From an uncultured Bacilli bacterium (GTDB lineage: Bacteria; Bacillota_I; Bacilli_A; RF39; UBA660), in contig CALVUU010000034.1 in the NCBI GenBank assembly GCA_944363655.1, positions 1-15,998 on the forward strand: DNA of 15,998 bases. Reading direction: 5' to 3'. Each line of letters begins with the position of its first letter. Position 1 is the first letter of the stretch. This document shows, piece after piece, positions 1 to 7,204 of the stretch. Under the pieces are notes generated by a model, which was not told where the DNA came from, did not search any database, and worked only from the letters and a program-made list of their open reading frames with translations. Made by a program: the position numbers and the translations under genes.

Positions 1-6
1 TTTACT

Positions 7-55
7 CATTTCACATCACGGTTCTTATTATATCAATTTATATATCCCGCCGCAA
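7..55 (-). promoter_or_regulatory. Probable promoter and start of a gene leaving the window on the left
   Basis: On the minus strand there is a perfect -10 box TATAAT (positions 32-27) preceded by an extended -10 TG. Exactly 17 bases upstream is TTGCGG (55-50), which keeps the first three bases of the -35 consensus. About 17 bases past the -10 there is an ATG at 9-7, followed by codons for Ser and Lys before the window ends. The ribosome binding site ahead of this ATG is weak (a GTGATG stretch). The -35 box lies inside the GC-rich hairpin at 46-64. The promoter is fairly convincing. The gene is only a guess, because just three codons are visible. Confidence 0.45.
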
Positions 56-64
56 GCAGCGGGG
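46..64. repeat. GC-rich short inverted repeat (hairpin)
   Basis: This 19-base stretch is nearly all G and C inside very AT-rich DNA. CCCGC at 46-50 pairs with GCGGG at 59-63. An alternative stem pairs CAAGC at 53-57 with GCTTG at 64-68. It is not followed by a T-run on either strand, so it is not a standard terminator. It overlaps the -35 region of the promoter at 27-55. It could be a dispersed palindromic repeat or the edge of a mobile element. The sequence alone does not decide. Confidence 0.5.
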
Positions 65-75
65 CTTGTACCCAG

Positions 76-113
76 GATTTAATTCTGCGAAACTACGTAA
101 CTCGAATTAAATC
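76..113. repeat. Perfect 10-bp inverted repeat with 18-base loop
   Basis: GATTTAATTC at 76-85 is the exact reverse complement of GAATTAAATC at 104-113, and the 18-base spacer is comparatively GC-rich. No T-run follows on the minus strand, so it is a poor terminator for the Fic gene upstream. It sits between the Fic gene and the promoter at 27-55, where an operator, a recombination site or an RNA hairpin would all be possible. Confidence 0.5.
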
Positions 114-127
114 GTGTCAATAGTTAA

Positions 128-165
128 GACTTAGTCAAAACTTGAACAATTAATCTTTATAATAA
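128..165. repeat. Direct repeat, copy A (3' flank of Fic gene)
   Basis: These 38 bases match copy B at 1203-1251 in two identical blocks, 128-149 with 1203-1224 and 150-165 with 1236-1251. Copy B has 11 extra bases (1225-1235) between the blocks. The second block encodes, on the minus strand, the final residues YYKD and the TAA stop. As a result the Fic protein and the flavoprotein beside it end identically. Similarity stops abruptly on both sides. Confidence 0.85.
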
Positions 166-1142
166 GTTTGTTTACTACTATTAGGATTATTTGGATTTGT
201 TAATTTTATTAATCCCATTTTAATAGCTGGATGTAAATATTGTTTTCTTAAAGTTGTTTTAGATTTTATATTCAATCTTTGCATAATCTCATTAGCACTT
301 ATTGGGACATTGCTTTCCAAACAATTTAAAAGTTTATTAATGTTTATAGTCTCTTGATTAATAGGAACACTAGGTAAAGCTATTACTTCATCCAAAGTTT
401 CATCTATCATTTTAAGCATAAACTCAATAAATTCAGTAGTATCGCCTTTTTTATTACAATTATCAATTGCTTTATAATACTCACTTTGATATTTATAAAT
501 CAAAGATTCAATAGGAAGATATTCAAATACTTCCTTCCAATTATAAAGTAAAATATTTTGCCATAATCTCGCAGTTCTGCCATTTCCATTACTAAAAGGA
601 TGAATAAAAACAAATTCATAATGAAAAACACTAGATAATATTAACGGATGTAAAGTATTTTTATTTTTAACCATCCAATCAAATAGATTTTGCATTAAAG
701 GTCCTACCATTTTTGGTGGAGGGCAAATGAAAATACACTCATCACCATCGAAAACACCTTCAGCACTTGTTCTAAATTCACCAGAATCTTCAACAGTTAA
801 AAAAGTCATTACACCGTGAATTTTTTTTAAATCAACTATTGTATAAGGATCTACTTCAGTTATCATATTATAAGCATTATAAGCATTTTTTACTTCTTGA
901 ATTTCTTTTTGAGAACCAATAACAACTTTTCCATCAATAACGTCCTTAACCTGATCTAATGTTAAATTATTATTTTCAATAGCTAAAGAAGAATGAATAG
1001 AATTAATTCTCGTTTGTTTTCGCAAATAAGGTTTTTTATTAAAATTACTATAATTATCTAATTTAACAATTTTTTCTGATATAGTAGTAGATCTTGATAA
1101 GATTTCTGGCGTTATATCAAACGGTGGAATATAATTAGGCAT
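150..1142 (-). CDS. Fic-domain protein (class II, self-inhibited type) with C-terminal winged helix
   Basis: Fic enzymes usually transfer AMP (or another nucleotide moiety) from a nucleotide to a hydroxyl on a target protein; the target here is unknown. The 330-residue protein has the N-terminal inhibitory motif S52-xxx-E56-N57, typical of class II Fic proteins. A target-binding flap region around 127-143 follows, then the active-site loop HPFSNGNGRTAR at 181-192. In that loop the usual acidic residue before GNGR (Asp or Glu) is Asn185, which could weaken metal binding. Residues 265-325 look like a winged-helix domain, as in many stand-alone Fic proteins. The ATG at 1142 is preceded by AGGTGAT with 4 bases between. 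The gene has its own consensus promoter and lies between direct repeats. Its last four codons belong to the repeat shared with the flavoprotein gene. No antitoxin partner gene is adjacent. Confidence 0.93.
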   Translation of the reverse strand: MPNYIPPFDITPEILSRSTTISEKIVKLDNYSNFNKKPYLRKQTRINSIHSSLAIENNNLTLDQVKDVIDGKVVIGSQKEIQEVKNAYNAYNMITEVDPYTIVDLKKIHGVMTFLTVEDSGEFRTSAEGVFDGDECIFICPPPKMVGPLMQNLFDWMVKNKNTLHPLILSSVFHYEFVFIHPFSNGNGRTARLWQNILLYNWKEVFEYLPIESLIYKYQSEYYKAIDNCNKKGDTTEFIEFMLKMIDETLDEVIALPSVPINQETININKLLNCLESNVPISANEIMQRLNIKSKTTLRKQYLHPAIKMGLIKLTNPNNPNSSKQTYYKD

Positions 1143-1146
1143 TTAA

Positions 1147-1199
1147 ATCACCTACCTTTTAGATAATATTATTATACTACATTTATCCTTTTAAATCAA
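1147..1199 (-). promoter_or_regulatory. Sigma-A type promoter and ribosome binding site of the Fic gene
   Basis: On the minus strand TTGATT (1199-1194), a 17-base spacer and a perfect TATAAT (1176-1171) form a near-consensus promoter. A Shine-Dalgarno match AGGTGAT lies at 1153-1147, just before the ATG. The promoter begins three bases from the end of repeat copy B, so the Fic gene and its control region form a compact self-contained unit. Confidence 0.75.
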
Positions 1200-1202
1200 C
1201 AT

Positions 1203-1251
1203 GACTTAGTCAAAACTTGAACAACACTTAAACAATTAATCTTTATAATAA
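1203..1251. repeat. Direct repeat, copy B (3' end of flavoprotein gene)
   Basis: This is the second copy of the repeat at 128-165. It contains the last codons (YYKD) and stop of the 520-residue flavoprotein gene plus its 3' flank. It carries an extra 11 bases at 1225-1235 that are a near-duplicate of 1214-1224 (two mismatches), so the extra length looks like a local tandem duplication. The distance from the start of copy A to the start of copy B is 1075 bases and spans the whole Fic transcription unit. Confidence 0.85.
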
Positions 1252-2798
1252 TCATATTTTTTAGCAATTTCTTCAGCAACTTTTATACCGTCCATCGCCG
1301 ATGTTGTAATTCCTCCAGCATAACCTGACCCTTCGCCGCAAGGATAAATACCTTTAATATTACTCTCTAAATTATCACTGCGGATTATCCTAATCGGGGA
1401 AGATGTTCTAGTCTCCGGAGCAATAACAATGCCTTCATTAAAACCTGGTATTTTAGTATTAAAATAGTTAATACCTTCTTTTAATGCTTTATTAATATAA
1501 TCAGGCATTATTTTATTTATATCTACATAACTTACATTACCTTTTACAAAGTTTTGATAATCAATAGAATCTGATATTTTATTAGTTTCATAATCTTTAA
1601 ATTTTTGTATTGCTAAGTTTCCTTTAGTTAATTCATATGCATTATGTTCAATACTTTCCATATATTTAAGACCATCTAAAATATTTTTTCCATAATCACC
1701 TTCATTAACTGTAACAATAATAGCACTATTGGCAAATCCGGAATCTCTATTATAATTACTCATTCCGTTAGTAACAACACTTACCGTTTCACTGGCTGCG
1801 TTTACAACATATCCTCCAGGACACATACAAAATGAATAAACTCCACGTAAATCTTTACTAGTATATGTAAGTTTATATGTTGCTGGAGGCAAATTTGGAT
1901 AAAGGCGCGGATATTGATGTTTATCAATTAGGGCTTGCGGATGAATTATTCTAACTCCTACCGCAAAGGGTTTAGAAGCAATTTCAATATTTCTCTTAAT
2001 TAACATATTAAATGTATCCCGAGCACTATGACCAATTGCTAAAACTACGACATCTGCTTTTATTTTTTTGCCATTTATAACAACATATTCAATTTTTCCA
2101 TCTTTAATTATTAAATCTTCAAGTAAAGAATTATAATTAATTTCTCCACCCCAAGAAATTATTTGTTCTCGCATATTTTTAATTACTTCCCTTAGTCTAT
2201 CCGTTCCAATATGTGGGTGATTACTATAACTAATATCAGATGGTGCACCATTGGCTATAAAAATATCAAATACTTCTTTCATTCTTTTAAACTTATCTTT
2301 AACTAAAGTATTTAACTTACCGTCACTAAAAGTTCCTGCCCCACCTTCTCCAAATTGGACATTAGAATTTTTATTTAGCACTCCAGTCTTCCAAAACTCT
2401 TCGACATCCTTTATCCTCTCTTCAATACATTTTCCTCTTTCAAACACAATTGGCTTATACCCATATCTAGCCAGTTCAAATGCTCCAAATAAACCAGCAG
2501 GCCCAAAACCAATTATTATAGGTCTACTAGTCAATTTTTCTGTACCTGATTTTGGAAATATATATTTTTCTTCAATAACTTTTGTAATATTTTTTGCTAA
2601 ATATTTTTCTTCATTTTCTATTTCTACCCAAAATTCATAAATATAGCAAAATTTATGTTTAAATCTAGCATCTATTGATTCTTTATGTATTTTATAAGAT
2701 TTTATTTTGTTAGAATTTACATGTAAATATGTAGCAATAATTTCTTTTAAATCTAATTTATTATCTATTGGTATTTTGACGTTCTTCAAACTTAACAT
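1236..2798 (-). CDS. FAD-dependent dehydrogenase, COG2509-type NAD(FAD)-utilizing protein
   Basis: This is a 520-residue flavoprotein of the family annotated as NAD(FAD)-utilizing dehydrogenases, whose physiological substrate is not established. Residues 1-85 form the family's N-terminal domain. A Rossmann FAD-binding motif GFGPAG follows at 97-102, with Glu120 ending the second strand of the fold. The family signature with GEGGAGTFSDGK is at 150-161. The C-terminal FAD-contacting stretch CGEGSGYAGG begins at residue 487. Length is normal for the family. The ATG at 2798 lies inside the end of the upstream flavoprotein gene (7-base overlap), which indicates translational coupling. The last codons and 3' flank are duplicated behind the neighbouring Fic gene. 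No convincing terminator follows, so some transcription may run on into the Fic gene. Confidence 0.9.
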   Translation of the reverse strand: MLSLKNVKIPIDNKLDLKEIIATYLHVNSNKIKSYKIHKESIDARFKHKFCYIYEFWVEIENEEKYLAKNITKVIEEKYIFPKSGTEKLTSRPIIIGFGPAGLFGAFELARYGYKPIVFERGKCIEERIKDVEEFWKTGVLNKNSNVQFGEGGAGTFSDGKLNTLVKDKFKRMKEVFDIFIANGAPSDISYSNHPHIGTDRLREVIKNMREQIISWGGEINYNSLLEDLIIKDGKIEYVVINGKKIKADVVVLAIGHSARDTFNMLIKRNIEIASKPFAVGVRIIHPQALIDKHQYPRLYPNLPPATYKLTYTSKDLRGVYSFCMCPGGYVVNAASETVSVVTNGMSNYNRDSGFANSAIIVTVNEGDYGKNILDGLKYMESIEHNAYELTKGNLAIQKFKDYETNKISDSIDYQNFVKGNVSYVDINKIMPDYINKALKEGINYFNTKIPGFNEGIVIAPETRTSSPIRIIRSDNLESNIKGIYPCGEGSGYAGGITTSAMDGIKVAEEIAKKYDYYKD

Positions 2799-3997
2799 GA
2801 CTCACCTGCAATAATTCCTGTAAGTATAGCAATAGTTAGATTATATCCTCCGCAATCCCCATCTAAATCAACTACTTCTCCAACAAAATAAAGATTAGGT
2901 TCAATTAATGACTCCATAGTTTTTAAATCTATTTCTATTAAAGGAATACCCCCACTACAAACTTGAGAAGATAAATAATCTTTAGTATCAATTACTTCAA
3001 TACGAAAATCTTCTAAAGCTGAAGAAAACCTATCTTTTTCTTCATTAGATAAATCATTCCAACTCTTTTTACTATCAATTTTCAAATAACGACATATAGC
3101 ATCAACTAACTTATAATTTAAAAATCCTTCGCATAACATAATAATATTATGATTATTTATTTTATTTGCTCTATTATCCAAAAACGTTTTAAAATCATTA
3201 TCTTTATACCAAGGAATAAAATTAATACTAATAGTTTGACTTTCTTGATATTTTAAAACAAAACTAACATCCCGACTTATATTAAATACACAAATTCCAC
3301 TAATACCATAATCAGTAAACTGCATTTCTCCCCATTGTTTACAAACAATTTCTCCATCATCTACAATACCCACCGAAACATTACTTCTTATTCCTTGCCA
3401 CTTTTTTTCAATTCCCGTATTAGTTTTTAATTGAACTAAAGATGGACAAACTGGAACAATAGAGTGATCAAAACTTTCCGCAACTTCATAACCAAATCCG
3501 GTAGAACCAGTCGTTGGATAAGCATATGAACCAGTTGCTACAATTATTTTATCAAAATAATAAGTATCATTATTGGTAATAACTTTAAATATTTTCTTTT
3601 CTTTAGTAATACTAGTAACTTCACAATCAGTTACAATATTAATATTTAAATCTTCTGCTTTATTAACTAAAGCAGACTTAACACTACTAGCAGTACCAGA
3701 AAATGGATAATAATAACCATTTTTAATAAAAGGAATAATACCTAAATCTTCCCAAAACTTTTTTACCCTATTAATATTTTTTTCATTAATAATTTCTTTC
3801 ATTTCTTCTTCATTACTCGAGTGATACTTACTAATATCTTGTACTTCATTAAAATAATTACATTTTCCATTACCCGTAATAAGTAATTTTTTTAATACTT
3901 TACTATTTTTTTCAAGAATGGTAACATCAGCCTTACCTTTAATGCTTATCGCCGCGGCAAAACCCGATACTCCTCCTCCAATTATACCTACTTTCAT
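2792..3997 (-). CDS. HI0933/YhiN-family NAD(P)/FAD-dependent flavoprotein
   Basis: The 401-residue protein belongs to the HI0933-like (BaiN/YhiN) flavoprotein family, which is presumed to bind FAD; most bacterial members have no firmly assigned reaction. The N-terminal dinucleotide motif GGGVSG at 7-12 and Glu29 are in place. The family hallmark TGNGKCN follows at 41-47, a TGSTGxG block lies in the middle of the protein, and the C-terminal GEVVDLDGDCGGYN segment closes the FAD site. The ATG at 3997 has a strong AAGGAGG site just upstream, inside the end of the preceding gene, and overlaps that gene's TGA by 4 bases. Its own stop overlaps the next flavoprotein gene. This tight packing suggests co-production with the COG2509-type protein. 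Confidence 0.9.
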   Translation of the reverse strand: MKVGIIGGGVSGFAAAISIKGKADVTILEKNSKVLKKLLITGNGKCNYFNEVQDISKYHSSNEEEMKEIINEKNINRVKKFWEDLGIIPFIKNGYYYPFSGTASSVKSALVNKAEDLNINIVTDCEVTSITKEKKIFKVITNNDTYYFDKIIVATGSYAYPTTGSTGFGYEVAESFDHSIVPVCPSLVQLKTNTGIEKKWQGIRSNVSVGIVDDGEIVCKQWGEMQFTDYGISGICVFNISRDVSFVLKYQESQTISINFIPWYKDNDFKTFLDNRANKINNHNIIMLCEGFLNYKLVDAICRYLKIDSKKSWNDLSNEEKDRFSSALEDFRIEVIDTKDYLSSQVCSGGIPLIEIDLKTMESLIEPNLYFVGEVVDLDGDCGGYNLTIAILTGIIAGESC

Positions 3998-4833
3998 TTG
4001 ACCTCCTTAAAATTATCATTTTCATCTAAAGCAATAGCAAAAGATAAATAACGATCCCAAATATTATGTTCTATTTTTTCTACATCTTCTATATTACTAA
4101 AATCATGTAAAAATGCTTTTAACTTTAACATTTTATCTTTTTCTCTACCACCTTTAGAAGTAAGTTTATAAACTAGTTCTTGTAAAAGAGAAGTTTTAAA
4201 ATAAATAAAACCAAGAATAACTAAATAAATTTGATTAAAAAAAAGTAATACAAGTAATAAACCAACAACGGGAATATTAGCCTTAGTAATTAAACCTAAA
4301 TTTTGACAATCTTCTAAAACAGCTTTTTTAAATTCTCTTTTATTTATTTTCCCATTTAAATTAGATAAAACATATTTTTCGGTTTTACTATGAACAAGTA
4401 AACAATTTTTTATTGCAGGTATTTCATATTTATTTTTATTTTTCTTTATTATTTTTTTAGAAATTAATTCAGTTACTACTGCATTATAGTCTCTATCAAC
4501 ATCTATTACTCCATCAAGTAAATATGCCCCCACTGCTGCATTATAACTAGGTAAATCTCTTTCATATATTATTTCTTTATTATTAATTCTTTTATTATTT
4601 TTCCATTTTCTTATATTAAGATATATTATAAAAATATATAATGGAGATATTAAACCATTTAAATAAAGAATAGATATAAATAAAGCACTAACATAATTAA
4701 TTAAAAGACTATGAACAGCTATTTCTTCTCCAGTTTGTAAAATAGTATCATTTAAAAACCAACCAGCAAGAATTAGACTTAAAAATATACTTATAATAAA
4801 TAAGATAACTAAAAAACGATTAATTCTTTTCAC
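3994..4833 (-). CDS. DUF2207-like membrane protein
   Basis: This protein of about 279 residues has one N-terminal membrane segment (about residues 6-28). A second long hydrophobic stretch (about 43-74) may be one or two helices, and a further hydrophobic region lies at about 186-213. Between them, the block LPSYNAAVGAYLLDG and the following helical region resemble the cytosolic part of DUF2207 proteins. So does the C-terminal tail, in which AFLHDFS is followed by WDRYLSFAIAL. No N-terminal extracytoplasmic domain of the kind found in full DUF2207 proteins is visible, so this is a shortened form. Function is unknown. I chose the GTG at 4833 because GAGG lies 5 bases upstream; the in-frame GTG at 4839 is an alternative. 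The gene overlaps nnrD by 14 bases (20 if GTG 4839 is used) and the flavoprotein gene by 4. Confidence 0.75.
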   Translation of the reverse strand: MKRINRFLVILFIISIFLSLILAGWFLNDTILQTGEEIAVHSLLINYVSALFISILYLNGLISPLYIFIIYLNIRKWKNNKRINNKEIIYERDLPSYNAAVGAYLLDGVIDVDRDYNAVVTELISKKIIKKNKNKYEIPAIKNCLLVHSKTEKYVLSNLNGKINKREFKKAVLEDCQNLGLITKANIPVVGLLLVLLFFNQIYLVILGFIYFKTSLLQELVYKLTSKGGREKDKMLKLKAFLHDFSNIEDVEKIEHNIWDRYLSFAIALDENDNFKEVK

Positions 4834-5671
4834 AAGCACCTCGAATACTTTTTATAGCATTTGGAATAAACTTTATCGTATCACTAGCAATCATGGCAAT
4901 ATCACTATATTCTTTACTAGCCATCGATCCAGCTTTTCCTGCAAGATATGCTCCAGCAGCAACACTTATGGCATTATATGAGTTATAACCCATAAATCCT
5001 GCAAGAATTCCTGATAGAACATCACCTGAACCCGCTGTTGCCATACCTGGAGAACCATTATCAATTAAATAAGTAACTTCACCATCAGTTACAATAGTAA
5101 CATGGCCTTTTAAAAGAAGTATTACATCATACTTTCTAGCAAATTCTAAAGCATAGTTTTTTCTACTAACTTTTATATCTTCAACACTTTTATTAATAAG
5201 CCGAGAAAATTCTTTTAAATGGGGAGTTAATATCACTTTAGCAGAAGTTTTATTTAAAAGGTTTAAATTACTTGCAAGAATATTTAAGCCCTCAGCATCA
5301 ATTATGAGTACCCCCGTAAAATTATTTAATATATAATTTAAATAATTTAAATTTTCTTGCGTATTTTCCCAACCCATACCAACTGCTAAAACATCGATAT
5401 TTTTAATAGCATCACTTATATTTCCATCCATAGGAAAAAGAGTTTGCTCCACTAAATAAGGTGCTACAAAAGCTGCGACATCTTTATTTACTATCACCCT
5501 AGTTAATCCTGCACCACTTCGCATTGCTGCCAAGCTCATACTAGCAAGCTTAATAGCTCCACTATAATTTATAGACCCTCCCATAATACCAATTACACCA
5601 AAATCATATTTATTAACATCTTTATTTCGATATTTAAATAAATCTTTAATCATACTTGGATCAATTTTCAT
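4820..5671 (-). CDS. nnrD: ADP/ATP-dependent (S)-NAD(P)H-hydrate dehydratase
   Basis: NnrD enzymes use ADP or ATP to dehydrate damaged NADHX and NADPHX back to NADH and NADPH in the cytosol. The 283-residue protein has the ribokinase-like fold markers: an N-terminal GIMGGS glycine-rich turn at 28-33, LAAMRSGAGL at 47-56, and LTPHLKEFSRL at 148-158. The late motif GSGDVLSGILAG at 214-225 contains the catalytic Asp217. There is no N-terminal epimerase (NnrE) domain as in the E. coli fusion protein, and no nnrE gene in view. The ATG at 5671 fits the family start; an upstream in-frame TTG at 5692 would add seven residues without support. The ribosome binding site is weak. It is the first gene of the operon with the membrane protein and the two flavoproteins. 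Confidence 0.93.
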   Translation of the reverse strand: MKIDPSMIKDLFKYRNKDVNKYDFGVIGIMGGSINYSGAIKLASMSLAAMRSGAGLTRVIVNKDVAAFVAPYLVEQTLFPMDGNISDAIKNIDVLAVGMGWENTQENLNYLNYILNNFTGVLIIDAEGLNILASNLNLLNKTSAKVILTPHLKEFSRLINKSVEDIKVSRKNYALEFARKYDVILLLKGHVTIVTDGEVTYLIDNGSPGMATAGSGDVLSGILAGFMGYNSYNAISVAAGAYLAGKAGSMASKEYSDIAMIASDTIKFIPNAIKSIRGACEKN

Positions 5672-5693
5672 ATTACCAACTGCCTTTATCAAA

Positions 5694-5702
5694 AATATAC
5701 CA
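5694..5702 (-). promoter_or_regulatory. Extended -10 promoter candidate for the nnrD operon
   Basis: On the minus strand TATATT (5699-5694) is preceded by TGG (5702-5700), an extended -10 arrangement, 22 bases before the nnrD ATG. No good -35 box is seen at the right distance. The site lies just downstream of the pyruvate kinase terminator, where a new promoter is expected. Confidence 0.4.
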
Positions 5703-5710
5703 TATTTAAA

Positions 5711-5740
5711 GCAAAAATAAAAGACTAGTTAAAGTCTTTT
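5711..5740 (-). terminator. Rho-independent terminator of pyruvate kinase gene
   Basis: On the minus strand AAAAGACT (5740-5733), a 6-base loop and AGTCTTTT (5726-5719) form a perfect 8-bp stem, followed by ATTTTT. The stem begins inside the pyk stop codon. It separates pyk from the nnrD operon. Confidence 0.8.
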
Positions 5741-7142
5741 ATTCAATAGTTTCCATCTTTAAAAAATTAGTTATTCTTTCATTATTTGCACCAGGTAATC
5801 CTCCAGTAACTATAATGCGATCATTAGGTTTTAAAGAAAAATATTTAGTAGTTTTATCCATTACTAATTGGACAAGTTCATCAGTATCGTTCATTAAAGG
5901 TACAATACATGTATAAATTCCATAATTAAGAGCTAACATTCTTGCTGTTTTTTCCGTAGTACAATTAGCAAGTATCGGAGCATTAGGACGAAAATTACTA
6001 ATCATTCTAGCACTATAACCACTAATAGATTCTACTGCAATAGCCTTAACATCAACATATTTAGTTAAATCAACAGCAGCTTTAGCAATACACTCTGTTC
6101 TACCAATTTTACCATTGAATTCAAAATGTTTATCACTATGATCTTCCGCATCACTGGCAATACTAGACATATAACTTACCGCTTCAACTGGATAAGCCCC
6201 AACTGTTGTTTCCCCACTTAACATAATGGCATCTGTTCCATCTAAAACTGCATTAGCAACATCGGTAACTTCAGCTCTAGTAGGACGACTATTTTTCTTC
6301 ATACTTTCAAGCATTTCGGTAGCAACGATACAAATTTTACCATATTCTCTTGCTTTTTTAATAATTCTTTTTTGATAAACAGGAAGTAAAGATATTGGCA
6401 CTTCTTCTCCCAAATCTCCTCTCGCAACCATTACTCCATCACTTACACTTAAAATCTCATCTAAGTTATCAATACCTGTTTTACTTTCAATTTTAGAAAT
6501 TATTTTAATATTACCTTTTTCAATTTCCACAATCTTACGAGCTTCTAGCACATCTTCTTTGCTTGAAACAAATGATAAAGCCAAAAAATCTCCATCATTC
6601 CTAACAGCATAACGTATATCTTCTTCATCATCACCACTAATAAATGGAATATTCAATTTAACCCCTGGAACAAACAAACTCTTCTTACTTCCAAGAATAC
6701 CACCATTTATTACTTTACAAGTTACACTATCTACATCTTTTTCTATTACTTCAATTTTCATTAATCCATTTTCAAGTTGAATAAAATCTCCAACATTTAA
6801 AGAATCAATTGCCTCAGGATGGTTTACGCTAAATTCCTCATTATTACCAATCACTTTTTCTTTAACAATTTTTATTGTTTTACCAGGAATAAGATTTATT
6901 CCCCCACCAACTACTTCGCCATTTCTAAATTCGGGGCCCTTGGTATCAAACAAAAGTCCAACATTCATATGTTTTTCCTCATTTACTTTTTTTACCAAAT
7001 CAATAACTGTTTGTCTTTCTTCTAAAGTAGCATGAGAAAAATTTACTCGTGCTACGTTCATGCCAGCATCAACCATTTTTAAAAAAACATCGTATGAACT
7101 ACTAGCTGGTCCTATACTACAAACTATTTTCGTTTTTTTCAT
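5739..7142 (-). CDS. pyk: Pyruvate kinase
   Basis: Pyruvate kinase transfers phosphate from phosphoenolpyruvate to ADP in the last step of glycolysis. The 467-residue protein opens with KTKIVCSIGPAS, then VARVNFSHA at 30-38 and DTKGPEFR at 66-73. The B domain (roughly 74-170) follows. The active-site lysine in SKIES is at 217. MVARGDLG at 238-245 contains Asp243, and RPTRAEVTDVANAVLDGTDA runs from 286. The C-terminal regulatory domain is normal and there is no extra PEP-utilizer domain as in Bacillus. At 275-281 the common TQMLES reads TEMLES. The ATG at 7142 is preceded by GAGGAG with 9 bases between; a longer in-frame reading to 7190 has no support. It follows the degenerate ABC gene after 62 bases, with a possible TACAAT -10 at 7174-7169 but no clear -35 box, and ends in its own terminator. 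Confidence 0.97.
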   Translation of the reverse strand: MKKTKIVCSIGPASSSYDVFLKMVDAGMNVARVNFSHATLEERQTVIDLVKKVNEEKHMNVGLLFDTKGPEFRNGEVVGGGINLIPGKTIKIVKEKVIGNNEEFSVNHPEAIDSLNVGDFIQLENGLMKIEVIEKDVDSVTCKVINGGILGSKKSLFVPGVKLNIPFISGDDEEDIRYAVRNDGDFLALSFVSSKEDVLEARKIVEIEKGNIKIISKIESKTGIDNLDEILSVSDGVMVARGDLGEEVPISLLPVYQKRIIKKAREYGKICIVATEMLESMKKNSRPTRAEVTDVANAVLDGTDAIMLSGETTVGAYPVEAVSYMSSIASDAEDHSDKHFEFNGKIGRTECIAKAAVDLTKYVDVKAIAVESISGYSARMISNFRPNAPILANCTTEKTARMLALNYGIYTCIVPLMNDTDELVQLVMDKTTKYFSLKPNDRIIVTGGLPGANNERITNFLKMETIE

Positions 7143-7204
7143 AAAATTCAACTCCTCAACAGAATTCAATTGTACTACAAATTTAGCCAAAAATAAAGCA
7201 TAAA

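Noticed and set aside
56..120. A tRNA-like fold in the stretch with the inverted repeat
   Set aside because: There is a long hairpin but no cloverleaf: no acceptor stem pairing, no D-arm and no proper T-arm could be drawn.
128..1251. Insertion sequence or complete mobile element around the Fic gene
   Set aside because: No transposase or integrase and no terminal inverted repeats are present; only the direct repeats are seen.
2251..2640. Plus-strand open frames, including those at 2251-2640, 6819-7025, 10231-10434, 11278-11484 and 13414-13629
   Set aside because: Each lies opposite a well-supported minus-strand gene, has no ribosome binding site and no recognisable protein features; they are shadows of the real genes.
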